NCBI GenBank assembly: GCA_022566315.1
Contig: JADFJC010000012.1
Location: forward strand, 1 to 57,394
Direction of reading: 5' to 3'
Source: Planctomycetota bacterium
GTDB lineage: Bacteria > Planctomycetota > Phycisphaerae > Sedimentisphaerales > Anaerobacaceae
Length of the DNA: 57,394 nucleotides
Of the stretch, positions 36,797 to 45,587 are shown piece after piece. The translations under genes were made by a program, and so were the position numbers. A model generated the notes under the pieces. The model ran no database searches. It had not been told where the DNA came from and saw only the letters and a program-made list of their open reading frames with translations. Numbering within the stretch: position 1 is the first letter of the stretch; every line of letters starts with the position of its first letter.

Positions 36797-36982
36797 ATGT
36801 CAACTAAAGCACTGGAGAACAAGGCAGAAAAGAAACAAAAATTTCGCGTCAGACAATATACGCGTTGCCAGCTTTGCGGCAGAGCCAGAGCGGTATATCG
36901 CAAGTTCAAAGTTTGCCGGATTTGTTTTAGAACCTTAGCTAACGAAGGAAAAATACCAGGAGTAAAAAAAGCCAGTTGGTAA
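36797..36982 (+). CDS. rpsN: 30S ribosomal protein S14, zinc-binding type (uS14)
   Basis: 61 residues. The short zinc form has [14 protein letters not shown]...CRICF (two CxxC pairs ~24-27 and ~40-43) and the conserved end IPGVKKASW. The first ~15 residues, rich in Lys and Glu, are a little longer than usual. Confidence 0.97.
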   Translation: MSTKALENKAEKKQKFRVRQYTRCQLCGRARAVYRKFKVCRICFRTLANEGKIPGVKKASW

Positions 36983-37029
36983 ATTCGTCGTGCGTGATGC
37001 GTATCGCGTAACGCAATACGAGGTAAACT

Positions 37030-37428
37030 ATGAGTATGAGTGACCCAATAGCTGATATGTTGACGAGAATTCGCAATGCTATGCGAATAAACAGAGACCA
37101 GGTCAATATTAAGGCTTCAAATATTTGTGAAGGCATAGCTGCTGTTTTGAAGAAGGAAGGTTACATCGAGGATTTTGACCGAATCGACGACAGCAAGCAG
37201 GGAATACTGAGGGTTATGTTAAAGTATGACCAGGACGGCCATTCTATTATTAACGAAATAACAAGGACAAGCAAACCCGGCCGAAGAATTTATTCATCTG
37301 TTGATAAATTGCCGCGCGTTTTAGCCGGTATGGGTATTGCTATCGTTTCGACAAGTAAAGGTGTAATGAGTGACAGAAACTGCCGCGAAGCTAAGGTCGG
37401 CGGCGAGATACTTTGTACGGTTAGCTGA
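37030..37428 (+). CDS. rpsH: 30S ribosomal protein S8 (uS8)
   Basis: 132 residues. It binds the central domain of 16S rRNA and regulates the spc operon in E. coli. It starts MSMSDPIADMLTRIRNA behind the repeat word TACGAGG. The stop overlaps the rplF start by one base (TGATG). Confidence 0.98.
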   Translation: MSMSDPIADMLTRIRNAMRINRDQVNIKASNICEGIAAVLKKEGYIEDFDRIDDSKQGILRVMLKYDQDGHSIINEITRTSKPGRRIYSSVDKLPRVLAGMGIAIVSTSKGVMSDRNCREAKVGGEILCTVS

Positions 37429-38009
37429 TGAGTCGTATTGGAAGAAAACCTGTTGATATTCCTGGAGGCGTAAAGGTTGGGCAGAAAGGCCAATGTATCA
37501 AGGTCTCAGGCCCGCTCGGCGAGCTCCAGATGGACTGTCATCCCCGGATAAAGGTGAAAATTGACGATACCGAGGGGAAAGTATTAGTCGAAAATAATCG
37601 TCCCCAGGACCGCCAGAATAAACAACTGCACGGCACAATGCGTGCCTTGATTGCCAACATGGTTATAGGTGTCAGCAAAGGTTTTGAGAGGAAAATGGAA
37701 ATATATGGCACCGGCTATAATCTCAAAGATCAGGGCGGAAAACTGGTTTTTCAGGTCGGCTTTTGCCATCCGGTAGAGCTGGTAATACCGAAGGGCATAA
37801 AAGTAAATATTGATGTCGGTGCTACCAGGGGTAACGACGTCCCTGCAAGGTTCACGCTTTCGGGAATAGACAAATGCCTGCTGGGACAGTTCGCTGCGGA
37901 TATACGAAAGATAAGGCCGCCGGAACCCTATAAAGGAAAGGGTATCCGTTATGTCGACGAGCATGTGCGACGCAAGGTCGGCAAAGCATTTGCTTCGGGA
38001 GCGGCATAA
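37428..38009 (+). CDS. rplF: 50S ribosomal protein L6 (uL6)
   Basis: 193 residues, slightly long. It shows MSRIGRKPVDIPGGV, the two tandem L6 folds and the KIRPPEPYKGKGIRY motif near the end. It is translationally coupled to rpsH (one-base overlap). Confidence 0.98.
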   Translation: MSRIGRKPVDIPGGVKVGQKGQCIKVSGPLGELQMDCHPRIKVKIDDTEGKVLVENNRPQDRQNKQLHGTMRALIANMVIGVSKGFERKMEIYGTGYNLKDQGGKLVFQVGFCHPVELVIPKGIKVNIDVGATRGNDVPARFTLSGIDKCLLGQFAADIRKIRPPEPYKGKGIRYVDEHVRRKVGKAFASGAA

Positions 38010-38025
38010 TTGGGATTTGGTTCTA

Positions 38026-38391
38026 ATGAAAACTGAAAGGTTGAAAAAAGCAGCACTAAGGCGTAAGTATCACGTGCGGAAAAAGGTCTTTGGCACGCCG
38101 GACAGACCTCGACTTTTGGTATTTCGCTCGAGCAGGCATATTTACGCCCAGATTGTAGATGACGTCGCAGGAGCGACACTTGCTTCGGCAAGTACAAGGA
38201 CAAAAGGAATGCGTGACCAATTGCCCAATGCAGGCAATAAAAAAGCTGCTGAAATAATAGGTGAAGCGGTCGCAAAACAGGCCCTTGGCGTTGGAATTAA
38301 GTGCGTTTGCTTTGATAGAAATCGATATAAGTTTCATGGCAGAGTCAGGGCCCTTGCCGATGCGGCAAGAAAAGCCGGGCTGGTCTTTTAA
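38026..38391 (+). CDS. rplR: 50S ribosomal protein L18 (uL18)
   Basis: 121 residues from the ATG at 38026; the longer frame from 37951 overlaps rplF. It is a 5S rRNA-binding protein. It has RKYHVRKKVFGTPDRPRLLV and the terminal FHGRVRALADAARKAGLVF-like helix. Confidence 0.97.
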   Translation: MKTERLKKAALRRKYHVRKKVFGTPDRPRLLVFRSSRHIYAQIVDDVAGATLASASTRTKGMRDQLPNAGNKKAAEIIGEAVAKQALGVGIKCVCFDRNRYKFHGRVRALADAARKAGLVF

Positions 38392-38426
38392 CACGGTAGT
38401 CAATATGATATCGTTTGGAGAAAAAA

Positions 38427-38933
38427 TTGGCAGTAGAACCCGTTAAACTTTCAGACCAGGGAGAAAAGCCGTTGGAAGATACGGTAGTAAAGGTATTTCG
38501 CTGTTCCAAAGTGGTCAAAGGTGGTCGTCGGTTCAGCTTTGCCGCATTGGTTGTTATTGGTGACCGGGCAGGCACGGTTGGTGTCGGTTATGGTAAGGCC
38601 AAAGAGGTCCCGCAGGCGGTCGAGAAAGGTATAAAAGACGCCAAAAAATCTTTGCACAAGATAGCTTTGCTCGGCCGAACGATTCCGCACTCGGTAAACG
38701 GCAAATACGGGGCTACGAAGATAGCGCTGGTCCCGGCCAGTCCCGGTACCGGGGTTATCGCCGGTTCCAGTGCTCGAGCAGTGCTTGAATATGCCGGCGT
38801 GCAGGATGTTCTTACGAAAGTTTACGGAAGCACTTCTGCTAAAAATGTGGTCAAAGCTACACTGGACGGATTGATGAAATTACGCAGCAAAGAAATGGTT
38901 GAAGCTCTTCGTGGTGTGGTAATTAATGCTTAA
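38427..38933 (+). CDS. rpsE: 30S ribosomal protein S5 (uS5)
   Basis: 168 residues from a TTG start (38427) with GGAG six bases upstream. The TTG at 38415 would overlap that site, and no ATG fits. It has the double-stranded RNA-binding domain (GGRRFSFAALVVIGD) and the S5 C-terminal domain (GTGVIAGSSARAVLEYAG). Directly after it rplO follows; rpmD (L30), usually between them, is absent. Confidence 0.96.
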   Translation: MAVEPVKLSDQGEKPLEDTVVKVFRCSKVVKGGRRFSFAALVVIGDRAGTVGVGYGKAKEVPQAVEKGIKDAKKSLHKIALLGRTIPHSVNGKYGATKIALVPASPGTGVIAGSSARAVLEYAGVQDVLTKVYGSTSAKNVVKATLDGLMKLRSKEMVEALRGVVINA

Positions 38934-38963
38934 GGGTTGCTGATTAACGATTGGGTGATCTGA

Positions 38964-39407
38964 ATGTTGAATCATGAAATAACTTCTGTTGTGGGTAAAC
39001 ATAAGCCTCGCCGGCGTGTTGGCAGAGGCACCGGCTCCGGCCACGGTAAAACCAGTGGCCGAGGACATAAAGGTAGCGGCAGCAGGGCAGGCTCGACTTC
39101 CGTTACGCTCCATGAAGGCGGCCAGATGCCTTTGTTTCGACGACTGCCTAAACGCGGTTTTAGTAATTATGACTTCGCAACACGCTGCGAAATCGTAAAT
39201 GTCTCGCAATTGGAAAGATTCCAGGATGGTGCTGAGGTCGGCATAGAGCAATTATCCGATGCCGGATTGGTTGACAGCGCCAAAAGCAAAATCAAGATTC
39301 TCGGCAAGGGAGACCTGACAAAAAAGCTGCAGGTAACAGCTCACAAATTCAGCAAAACAGCAGAGCAGAAGATTGTGGCTTCCGGTGGTGCAGCAAAAGT
39401 TATTTGA
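38964..39407 (+). CDS. rplO: 50S ribosomal protein L15 (uL15)
   Basis: 147 residues. The N-terminal glycine-rich rRNA-binding arm (RRVGRGTGSGHGKTSGRG) and the KRGFSNYD motif are typical. The ATG follows GGGTGA. Its gene product closes the spc ribosomal block before secY. Confidence 0.97.
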   Translation: MLNHEITSVVGKHKPRRRVGRGTGSGHGKTSGRGHKGSGSRAGSTSVTLHEGGQMPLFRRLPKRGFSNYDFATRCEIVNVSQLERFQDGAEVGIEQLSDAGLVDSAKSKIKILGKGDLTKKLQVTAHKFSKTAEQKIVASGGAAKVI

Positions 39408-39498
39408 TTGTTGTCCGCATATTCTATCATGCGGAAGGAAATATGAAACTGACATATTCGCTTCGAAGAGGCGGGTGCAGAATACTGGATAAGAAATA

Positions 39499-40860
39499 AT
39501 GCTTGGAGCGGTAATTAACATATTCAAAATCCCGGACCTGCGCAATAAGATTCTTTTTACTCTGGCGCTGCTGATAATATACAGGATTGGTTTCCATATC
39601 CCTGTTCCCTGCTTTGACCAGTCGAAGATAGCTGAAATCGCCCAATCGAGACCAACAGATAGTCCTTTTGCAAGAGCTGCTGAAATGATGCAGATGTTCA
39701 CCGGCGGAACCTTGGGCCAAAGCAGCTTGTTTAGCCTGGGGATTATGCCTTATATTACCTCATCGATTATCCTTATGCTGTTAGGTGAGGTCGTTCCCGC
39801 TTTGAAGAAGCTGCGCCAGGAAGGACAAACCGGCCACAAAAAGATACAGGAGTACACGCGCTACCTGACTGTGCTGATATGCGTTGTCCAGTCGATAATG
39901 TTTATGAAGTTGTTAGGGGGGCAGGGATTGACCTATGCGGGTATGTACCGTCAGGCCATGCTAATGGGTATTGTTGGCATGACGGCCGGCACCGTCTTTC
40001 TTATGTGGCTCGGCGAGCAGATAGATGAATACGGCATAGGCAACGGTATTAGTTTGATAATTATGGCCGGCATTGTCTCCAGAATGCCCTGGGCAATCTG
40101 GACGCTTTGGCAGAATGTTGACCTAAGGCTCGGTGCAGCGCCAGGCACTATAGGACCGACAAAGATATTGTTCCTGATAGCAGCGTTTGTATTTGTTGTT
40201 GCCGGTGCGATATTAATAACTCAAGGCCAGCGCCGAATACCGATTCAGGGGGCAAAACAGATGCGAGGTCGGCGAATGTATGGTGGTCAGAGACATTATT
40301 TGCCGCTTCGTGTCAATCATGGCGGCGTGATGCCGATAATCTTCGCATCGAGTTTTATGATGTTCCCGCCTTTAATAATTGAGCAATTGACAAGAGTGAA
40401 GAGCTTAGAGACTTCGGTGATTCTTCAGACGATACAGGATGCTTTGAACTATCGTTCGTTTACTTACAATGCCCTGTATATGTTGCTGATATTCTTGTTT
40501 GCCTATTTCTGGGTGACTGTGCAGTTTCAGCCGAAGGAGATGGCCAAAAACCTGCGGGATTCTGGAAGTTTCATCCCCGGACTTCGTCCGGGACGCAGAA
40601 CCGCTGACTATCTGGAAACGGTAATGACAAGAATCACCTATTTTGGAGCATCATTTTTGGCCATAATTGCTGTTGTACCGTCGCTGATTATAGTGCTGCT
40701 CGGGATTCAGCCGAGCGTGGCAAATTTCTTAGGCGGCACAGGCTTGTTGATAGTTGTTAGTGTCTCGCTGGACCTGGTTCAGAAGATAGAAGCCAACCTT
40801 TTGATGCGCAGCTATGATGGTTTCAGTGGTGCCGGCAGGATAAAAGGAGCGTATGGATGA
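39499..40860 (+). CDS. secY: Preprotein translocase subunit SecY
   Basis: 453 residues with ten hydrophobic segments; the channel protein of the Sec pathway. The plug/TM2 region (MFTGGTLGQSSLFSLGIMPY) and the cytosolic loop with QFQPKEMAKNLRDSGSFIPG are conserved. The stop overlaps the adk start by four bases (ATGA). Confidence 0.97.
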   Translation: MLGAVINIFKIPDLRNKILFTLALLIIYRIGFHIPVPCFDQSKIAEIAQSRPTDSPFARAAEMMQMFTGGTLGQSSLFSLGIMPYITSSIILMLLGEVVPALKKLRQEGQTGHKKIQEYTRYLTVLICVVQSIMFMKLLGGQGLTYAGMYRQAMLMGIVGMTAGTVFLMWLGEQIDEYGIGNGISLIIMAGIVSRMPWAIWTLWQNVDLRLGAAPGTIGPTKILFLIAAFVFVVAGAILITQGQRRIPIQGAKQMRGRRMYGGQRHYLPLRVNHGGVMPIIFASSFMMFPPLIIEQLTRVKSLETSVILQTIQDALNYRSFTYNALYMLLIFLFAYFWVTVQFQPKEMAKNLRDSGSFIPGLRPGRRTADYLETVMTRITYFGASFLAIIAVVPSLIIVLLGIQPSVANFLGGTGLLIVVSVSLDLVQKIEANLLMRSYDGFSGAGRIKGAYG

Positions 40861-41510
40861 GAATAGTCTTGTTGGGCGCACCGGGCGCAGGCAAAGGAAC
40901 ACAGTGTAAGAACATTGTTGCCCAATATGGTCTGCTCCATTTATCGAGCGGTGATATCTTACGAGCCGAACGGGCCGCAGGTACCGAATTAGGGACAAAG
41001 GCCCAAAGTTATATGGATTCAGGTGCTCTTGTGCCAGATGAAATAATAATTGAGATGATGACCGAAGCTATAAAAAAGGCCCCTTCCGCCGCTTTCTTAC
41101 TGGATGGTTTTCCAAGAACCGTCAACCAGGCAGTCGAGCTTGCTGAGTCATTGGCCGGTAACGAGATGAAAATTGACTTTGTTTTGAACCTCCAGATAGA
41201 TGACGGCGTAGTAGCAAAGCGAATGACCGGAAGAAGAAGCTGTCCTAAGTGTGGGGCGGTTTACCATATTGAACACTTGAAGCCGAAAGTCGAAGGTCTG
41301 TGCGATAACGATGGCGCCGAGCTTGTTCAACGGCCTGATGACTGCCCCGAGGTGGTGGCTAATCGTCTTAAAACATACCATCAGCAGACCGAACCGCTGG
41401 TGGATTACTATAGAAACAATGGCACTGTTTATGACTTCGATGCTGACAGAAGCCCCGACGAGATAAGGGCTTCGATATTTGAGAAACTGGACGCCCTGGT
41501 CAAAACGTGA
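40857..41510 (+). CDS. adk: Adenylate kinase
   Basis: Converts ATP and AMP to two ADP. 217 residues. The P-loop GAPGAGKG is at 7-14, the AMP site includes LSSGDILRAE and DGFPRT. It has the long lid with a metal-binding pattern CPKCGAVYH...LCDND, here three Cys and an Asp as in zinc-lid enzymes. Start ATG with GGAG seven bases upstream; it overlaps secY. Confidence 0.97.
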   Translation: MRIVLLGAPGAGKGTQCKNIVAQYGLLHLSSGDILRAERAAGTELGTKAQSYMDSGALVPDEIIIEMMTEAIKKAPSAAFLLDGFPRTVNQAVELAESLAGNEMKIDFVLNLQIDDGVVAKRMTGRRSCPKCGAVYHIEHLKPKVEGLCDNDGAELVQRPDDCPEVVANRLKTYHQQTEPLVDYYRNNGTVYDFDADRSPDEIRASIFEKLDALVKT

Positions 41511-41555
41511 AGCGCAGGAAAGTGTATCGAAACACGAGACGAGATACGAAATTAA

Positions 41556-42347
41556 ATGGCTATAACGCTTCGCAGCCGAAGAGAAATTGACTTAATGCGT
41601 AAAGCAGGTGCTGTTGTAGCAAATGTTCTTTTAAAACTAAAAGAGATCGCAGAGCCGGGAGTAACCACCGCGCAGTTGGACGGTGTAGCTGTGCAAATGA
41701 CTGCTGATGCCGGAGCACAGGCTTTGTTCAAGGGTGTCCGTACCCCGACTTCTAAAATCCCGTTTCCGGGTGCAATTTGCACCTCGATAAATGAGCAGGT
41801 CGTTCACGGGATTCCTTCGGAGAATACAAAGCTTGAGCTCGGCGATATCCTCAGCGTTGATTTCGGCGTTAGGCTTGACTGCTATTGTGCAGATGCAGCA
41901 GTTACGATTGCCATCGGCCGGATTTCAGAGGACCGACGCAGGCTGATGGACGTAACAAAACATGTTCTTGGTATAGCAATAGCAAAATCTGCGCCGGCTG
42001 TTAAATGGAGTCAGGTAGCTGCCGAGATGCAGCAATACACTGAATCTGCCGGGTTTTCGGTGGTAAAAGATTTTGTTGGACACGGTATTGGCAGGAAAAT
42101 GCATGAAGAGCCGAGAGTGCCCAACTTTGTCAACAACGACTTGTTGGCAAATGACATTGTTTTGGCCGAAGGAATGGTTCTGGCTGTTGAGCCGATGATT
42201 AACGCCGGCTCCGGTGCCGTAAGAACACTGAGGAACGGATGGACAGTGGTAACAAAAGACAGGAAATACTCGGCTCATTTTGAACATACGATTGCGATAA
42301 CGGAAAATGGTTGTGAGGTGTTGACTGAAATTTTGCGAAAGTCTTGA
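41556..42347 (+). CDS. map: Methionine aminopeptidase, type I
   Basis: Removes N-terminal Met. 263 residues. Metal ligands are visible in order: D (SVDFGVRLD), D (CADAAVT), H (GHGIGRKMH), E (AVEPM) and E (HFEHT). The upstream site is the repeat word ACGAGATACGAAATTAA with no better Shine-Dalgarno. The order secY–adk–map–infA–rpmJ is standard. Confidence 0.97.
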   Translation: MAITLRSRREIDLMRKAGAVVANVLLKLKEIAEPGVTTAQLDGVAVQMTADAGAQALFKGVRTPTSKIPFPGAICTSINEQVVHGIPSENTKLELGDILSVDFGVRLDCYCADAAVTIAIGRISEDRRRLMDVTKHVLGIAIAKSAPAVKWSQVAAEMQQYTESAGFSVVKDFVGHGIGRKMHEEPRVPNFVNNDLLANDIVLAEGMVLAVEPMINAGSGAVRTLRNGWTVVTKDRKYSAHFEHTIAITENGCEVLTEILRKS

Positions 42348-42425
42348 TATTAACTGTAGAAAGATGGCAAGTCGTATCTCGGACGAGTTACGAGCCACAA
42401 AATAAGGAAATACGAAACAGGAAAA

Positions 42426-42641
42426 ATGGTAAAAAAGGACGCAATAAGATTGCAAGCCAAAGTGACTGATGCTTTGCCGAATGCGGTGTTTAAAGTGGAA
42501 TTGGAGAACGGCCACAAGATTTTGGCGCATGTTTCGGGCAAAATGCGGATGCATTATATTCGGATTTTGCCGGGCGACACGGTCATAGTTGAAATGTCTC
42601 CGTATGACTTAAACAGAGGCCGAATAGTTCTCAGGCATTAG
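42426..42641 (+). CDS. infA: Translation initiation factor IF-1
   Basis: 71 residues, single OB fold. [26 protein letters not shown]-type core and [13 protein letters not shown] are diagnostic. ATG after CAGGAAAA. It lies between map and rpmJ. Confidence 0.98.
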   Translation: MVKKDAIRLQAKVTDALPNAVFKVELENGHKILAHVSGKMRMHYIRILPGDTVIVEMSPYDLNRGRIVLRH

Positions 42642-42675
42642 TCGCAGACTACAGCCGAAAAAGCAGGTATGTAAA

Positions 42676-42789
42676 ATGAAAGTTAGAAGTTCTGTAAAGC
42701 GTATATGTGAGAATTGCAAGATTATTCGTCGCAAAGGCGTTGTGCGGGTGATTTGCACGAACCCGCGACATAAACAACGCCAGGGTTGA
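42676..42789 (+). CDS. rpmJ: 50S ribosomal protein L36 (bL36)
   Basis: 37 residues ([20 protein letters not shown]...). The zinc-ribbon ligands C-x2-C, C and H are all present (CENC, ICTNPRH), so it is the zinc-binding form. Too short for many gene callers. It follows infA by 34 bases. Confidence 0.97.
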   Translation: MKVRSSVKRICENCKIIRRKGVVRVICTNPRHKQRQG

Positions 42790-42877
42790 CCTTTTAGTAA
42801 GTAGTGAGCAGTTAATTGGTGAATAGCGAATGAGTCAAGTTTAATTAACCAATAATTGGATATGAAAAGGAGCTGAT

Positions 42878-43261
42878 ATGCCACGTATAGTTGGTGTTGA
42901 TATTCCGAATGACAAATCTATATGGATGTCGCTGACCTATATTGCTGGTATAGGTAAATACACCTCGGAACAGATTTTGAAAGAGGCTGCTATCGAAAGA
43001 AGTTCAAAGGCCGGCAAGCTCAGCGAAGATGAGCTTAGCCGCATAACGCAGATTATCGACCGCAATTACATCGTGGAAGGTCAGCTTCGCAGACAGGTTT
43101 CACAGAATATAGCTCGCTTGCGTGATATAAATTGTTACAGAGGCATTCGTCACAGAAGGGGTTTGCCTGTTCGGGGCCAGTGCACCCAAAGTAATGCACG
43201 CACCCGCAAAGGCCCAAGAAAAACAGTCGCGGGCAAGAAGGGTGTAAAGGAAAAACGCTAA
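42878..43261 (+). CDS. rpsM: 30S ribosomal protein S13 (uS13)
   Basis: 127 residues. It contacts the P-site tRNA and 50S bridges. [12 protein letters not shown] at the start, [15 protein letters not shown] and the basic tail [15 protein letters not shown] are normal. Ribosome binding site GGAG. First gene of the alpha-operon part. Confidence 0.98.
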   Translation: MPRIVGVDIPNDKSIWMSLTYIAGIGKYTSEQILKEAAIERSSKAGKLSEDELSRITQIIDRNYIVEGQLRRQVSQNIARLRDINCYRGIRHRRGLPVRGQCTQSNARTRKGPRKTVAGKKGVKEKR

Positions 43262-43337
43262 AAAACGATACTCGATGCTGGATACTTGATGCTCGTCGCG
43301 AGTATCGAGAATCGAGTATCGAGATACGAGGAAAATA
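43262..43337 (+). repeat. Perfectly paired spacer hairpin rpsM–rpsK
   Basis: CGATACTCGAT (43266-43276) pairs perfectly over 11 bp with ATCGAGTATCG (43311-43321). Between them are further copies of TACTTGATGCTCG and CGAGTATCGAG. The next word, GATACGAGGAAAATAATG, is the rpsK ribosome binding site and start. Confidence 0.85.
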
Positions 43338-43718
43338 ATGGCGAAAAGAACAAAGCGAAAAGTAAGGAAAAATGTCGTCCGGGCTATTGTCCACATAAAG
43401 GCGACATTCAACAATACGTTGATTACGATTACGGATTTGGATGGTAATACGGTTTGCTCGGGTTCTTCCGGCTGTGTAGGCTTCAAAGGCTCTCGCAAAA
43501 GTACTCCCTTTGCCGCACAAAGGGCTGCGCAACGCTGCGCCAGTGCCGCTATGCGTAATGGTGTGCGCGAAGTCGAAATCAGGGTTAAGGGGCCTGGTTC
43601 AGGTCGTGAATCCGCCATCTCAGCCCTGCAGCAAGCGGGATTGCGTATCACCTCGATAGAGGACGTTACCCCCCTTCCGCACAACGGCTGCAGACCGCGG
43701 AAGCGAAGGAGAGTTTAG
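43338..43718 (+). CDS. rpsK: 30S ribosomal protein S11 (uS11)
   Basis: 126 residues on the platform near the E site. [17 protein letters not shown] and [15 protein letters not shown] are diagnostic. Its start context TACGAGGAAAATAATGGC is almost identical to that of rpsG. Confidence 0.98.
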   Translation: MAKRTKRKVRKNVVRAIVHIKATFNNTLITITDLDGNTVCSGSSGCVGFKGSRKSTPFAAQRAAQRCASAAMRNGVREVEIRVKGPGSGRESAISALQQAGLRITSIEDVTPLPHNGCRPRKRRRV

Positions 43719-43793
43719 AAATTGTTCATTGTTCATAATTATGAGTTCATAGACTATGAACTACGAACTACTTTTTGGAGATAAATAAAAAGA
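43719..43793 (+). repeat. Palindromic spacer rpsK–rpsD
   Basis: A 19-base perfect odd palindrome AGTTCATAG-A-CTATGAACT lies at 43744-43762, flanked by GTTCATTGTTCATAAT and ACGAACTAC word variants. Confidence 0.8.
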
Positions 43794-44426
43794 ATGGGAC
43801 GTTATTTGGGTTCATCTTGTAAACACTGCCGTCGCGAAGCAATGAAGCTTATGCTCAAGGGCATCAGATGTGAGACGGCTAAGTGTCCTATCGAAAAGAA
43901 ACAGCGAAATTTGGCTCCCGGGATGCACGGGTGGCGCAGGGGCAGAATAAGTGAATACGGTGTTCGGCTGCGCGAAAAGCAAAAGATCAAAAGATATTAC
44001 GGACTTTTTGAGCGGCAGTTTATGAGGTGCTTCCACGAGGCCGAGCGGTTAAAAGGCAATACAGGCGAAACACTGCTGCAATTACTGGAAAGACGTTTGG
44101 ATAATGTGGTCTATAAGTTAAATTTTGCACCATCTCGCAAGGCATCAAGGCAGTTAGTTGCTCACGGCCATATTTATGTAAACGGACACAAAGTGAATGT
44201 CAGCGATTATACTATGAAAATCGGCGACAAGATAACAATCAAAGGTTCCGATAAAAGCGTTAAAAAAGTGAAGGAGCAGTTGGAAAGCAACCCAAATTTT
44301 ACTACACAAACCTGGCTGCAATTAGCTCGGGAAAAACCCGAAGCTACTATTGTCGCATTGCCAGCTCGGGATGATGTCCAGATTCCCGTTGAAGAACAGT
44401 TGGTTGTGGAATTCTGCTCGAGATAG
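43794..44426 (+). CDS. rpsD: 30S ribosomal protein S4 (uS4)
   Basis: 210 residues. Primary 16S binder, and in E. coli the alpha-operon repressor. The N-terminal zinc-type knuckle has C9, C12, C26 and C31 (SSCKHCRRE...RCETAKC), so it is the C+ form. The S4 RNA-binding domain is at ~95-160 (LERRLDNVVYKL). ATG after GGAG. Confidence 0.98.
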   Translation: MGRYLGSSCKHCRREAMKLMLKGIRCETAKCPIEKKQRNLAPGMHGWRRGRISEYGVRLREKQKIKRYYGLFERQFMRCFHEAERLKGNTGETLLQLLERRLDNVVYKLNFAPSRKASRQLVAHGHIYVNGHKVNVSDYTMKIGDKITIKGSDKSVKKVKEQLESNPNFTTQTWLQLAREKPEATIVALPARDDVQIPVEEQLVVEFCSR

Positions 44427-44515
44427 CTGCGAAGCAGTTTTAAGTTTTTGGTATCGAGTTTTGACTTAGTTCAAAACTAAAAATTCAAAACTCAAAACTT
44501 ATATAGGAGACCTAT
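44427..44515 (+). repeat. Quasi-palindromic spacer rpsD–rpoA
   Basis: AGTTTTGA (44457-44464) pairs with TCAAAACT (44471-44478), and AAGTTTT with AAAACTT further out. At the end ATATAGG-AGA-CCTATAT (44501-44517) is a perfect palindrome that contains the rpoA ribosome binding site and the first two bases of its start codon. Confidence 0.75.
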
Positions 44516-45523
44516 ATGCGAGTTACATGGCGTGGTTTGGAATTGCCGACTCGTGTTGAACGAGACACGATCGTATCGAGTGATAAGTATGGCCGGTTCT
44601 TTATTGAGCCTTTCGAAAGGGGGTTCGGCACCACTATTGGGAACAGTCTCAGGCGCATATTGCTTTCCTCTTTGGAAGGTAGTGCCGTAACATCCATCAA
44701 AATAGGGAGCATCAGCCATGAATTCAGTTCGATAAAGGGAGTGATGGAGGATGTTACCGATATTGTTTTGAATGTCAAGAGTCTTGTCATTCGGCTCCAG
44801 GGCCAGGAACCAAAGACGATGACTGTTTCGGCGAATAAAGCCTGCGTTATAACGGCCGCTGATATAGTTGCCGACCCGGCCGTTGAAGTGATAAACAATG
44901 ATATGGTGTTAGCCACTTTGACGGAAAAAGTGAAATTTGAAATGGAAATGATAGTTGAGAACGGACGTGGTTATGTGCCGGCTTCCGAACGCATCGCCAT
45001 CGCTGACAGGTTCGACCAGGAAGTCGGAAGAATAATGCTCGACGCCGTATATTCACCAGTTACAAGAGTACGCTACACAACCGAGGACACCCGCGTGGGC
45101 CAGCGAACCAATTATGACAAGCTGATTTTGGAGATTTGGACCAACGGAACAATCACGCCTGAAATGGCGATGGTGGAGGCCGCTAAAATTTTGCGTAAGC
45201 ACGTCAATCCATTCGTCCAGTACTTCGAGCTCGGGGAACAGACAGTTGCTGCCTCTGAGGTTATTGAGGCAGAGGCCCAGGAACAGGTGGTGGACGAGGA
45301 ATTAACCCAAAAACTCGCTATGCCGACTCAGGAGCTGGAACTCTCAGTAAGAGCAAACAACTGCCTTGAATCAGCAAAAACCGAAACAGTTGGCGAGCTG
45401 GTGAAGATGACGGAAGCTGATTTGCTGAAGATTCGCAGCTTCGGCAAGACTTCTCTGCGGGAAATCAGGAGAAAACTCGCCGACATAGGCTTGTCTTTAG
45501 GAATGACCGATATTGATAGTTAA
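44516..45523 (+). CDS. rpoA: DNA-directed RNA polymerase subunit alpha
   Basis: 335 residues. The N-terminal assembly domain has FERGFGTTIGNSLRRILLSS, the C-terminal domain has the two helix-hairpin-helix motifs (ELSVRANNCLESAKTETVGE and LLKIRSFGKTSLREI). The two are joined by an acidic linker (~235-260). The ribosome binding site AGGAG lies in a small perfect hairpin (44501-44517), which could limit translation. Confidence 0.98.
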   Translation: MRVTWRGLELPTRVERDTIVSSDKYGRFFIEPFERGFGTTIGNSLRRILLSSLEGSAVTSIKIGSISHEFSSIKGVMEDVTDIVLNVKSLVIRLQGQEPKTMTVSANKACVITAADIVADPAVEVINNDMVLATLTEKVKFEMEMIVENGRGYVPASERIAIADRFDQEVGRIMLDAVYSPVTRVRYTTEDTRVGQRTNYDKLILEIWTNGTITPEMAMVEAAKILRKHVNPFVQYFELGEQTVAASEVIEAEAQEQVVDEELTQKLAMPTQELELSVRANNCLESAKTETVGELVKMTEADLLKIRSFGKTSLREIRRKLADIGLSLGMTDIDS

Positions 45524-45587
45524 TTTTGATGGTTTAGTTTGATAACGTTTGCAGGCAGTAGTGCCGGATTAAGGGGAATTTAAATAT

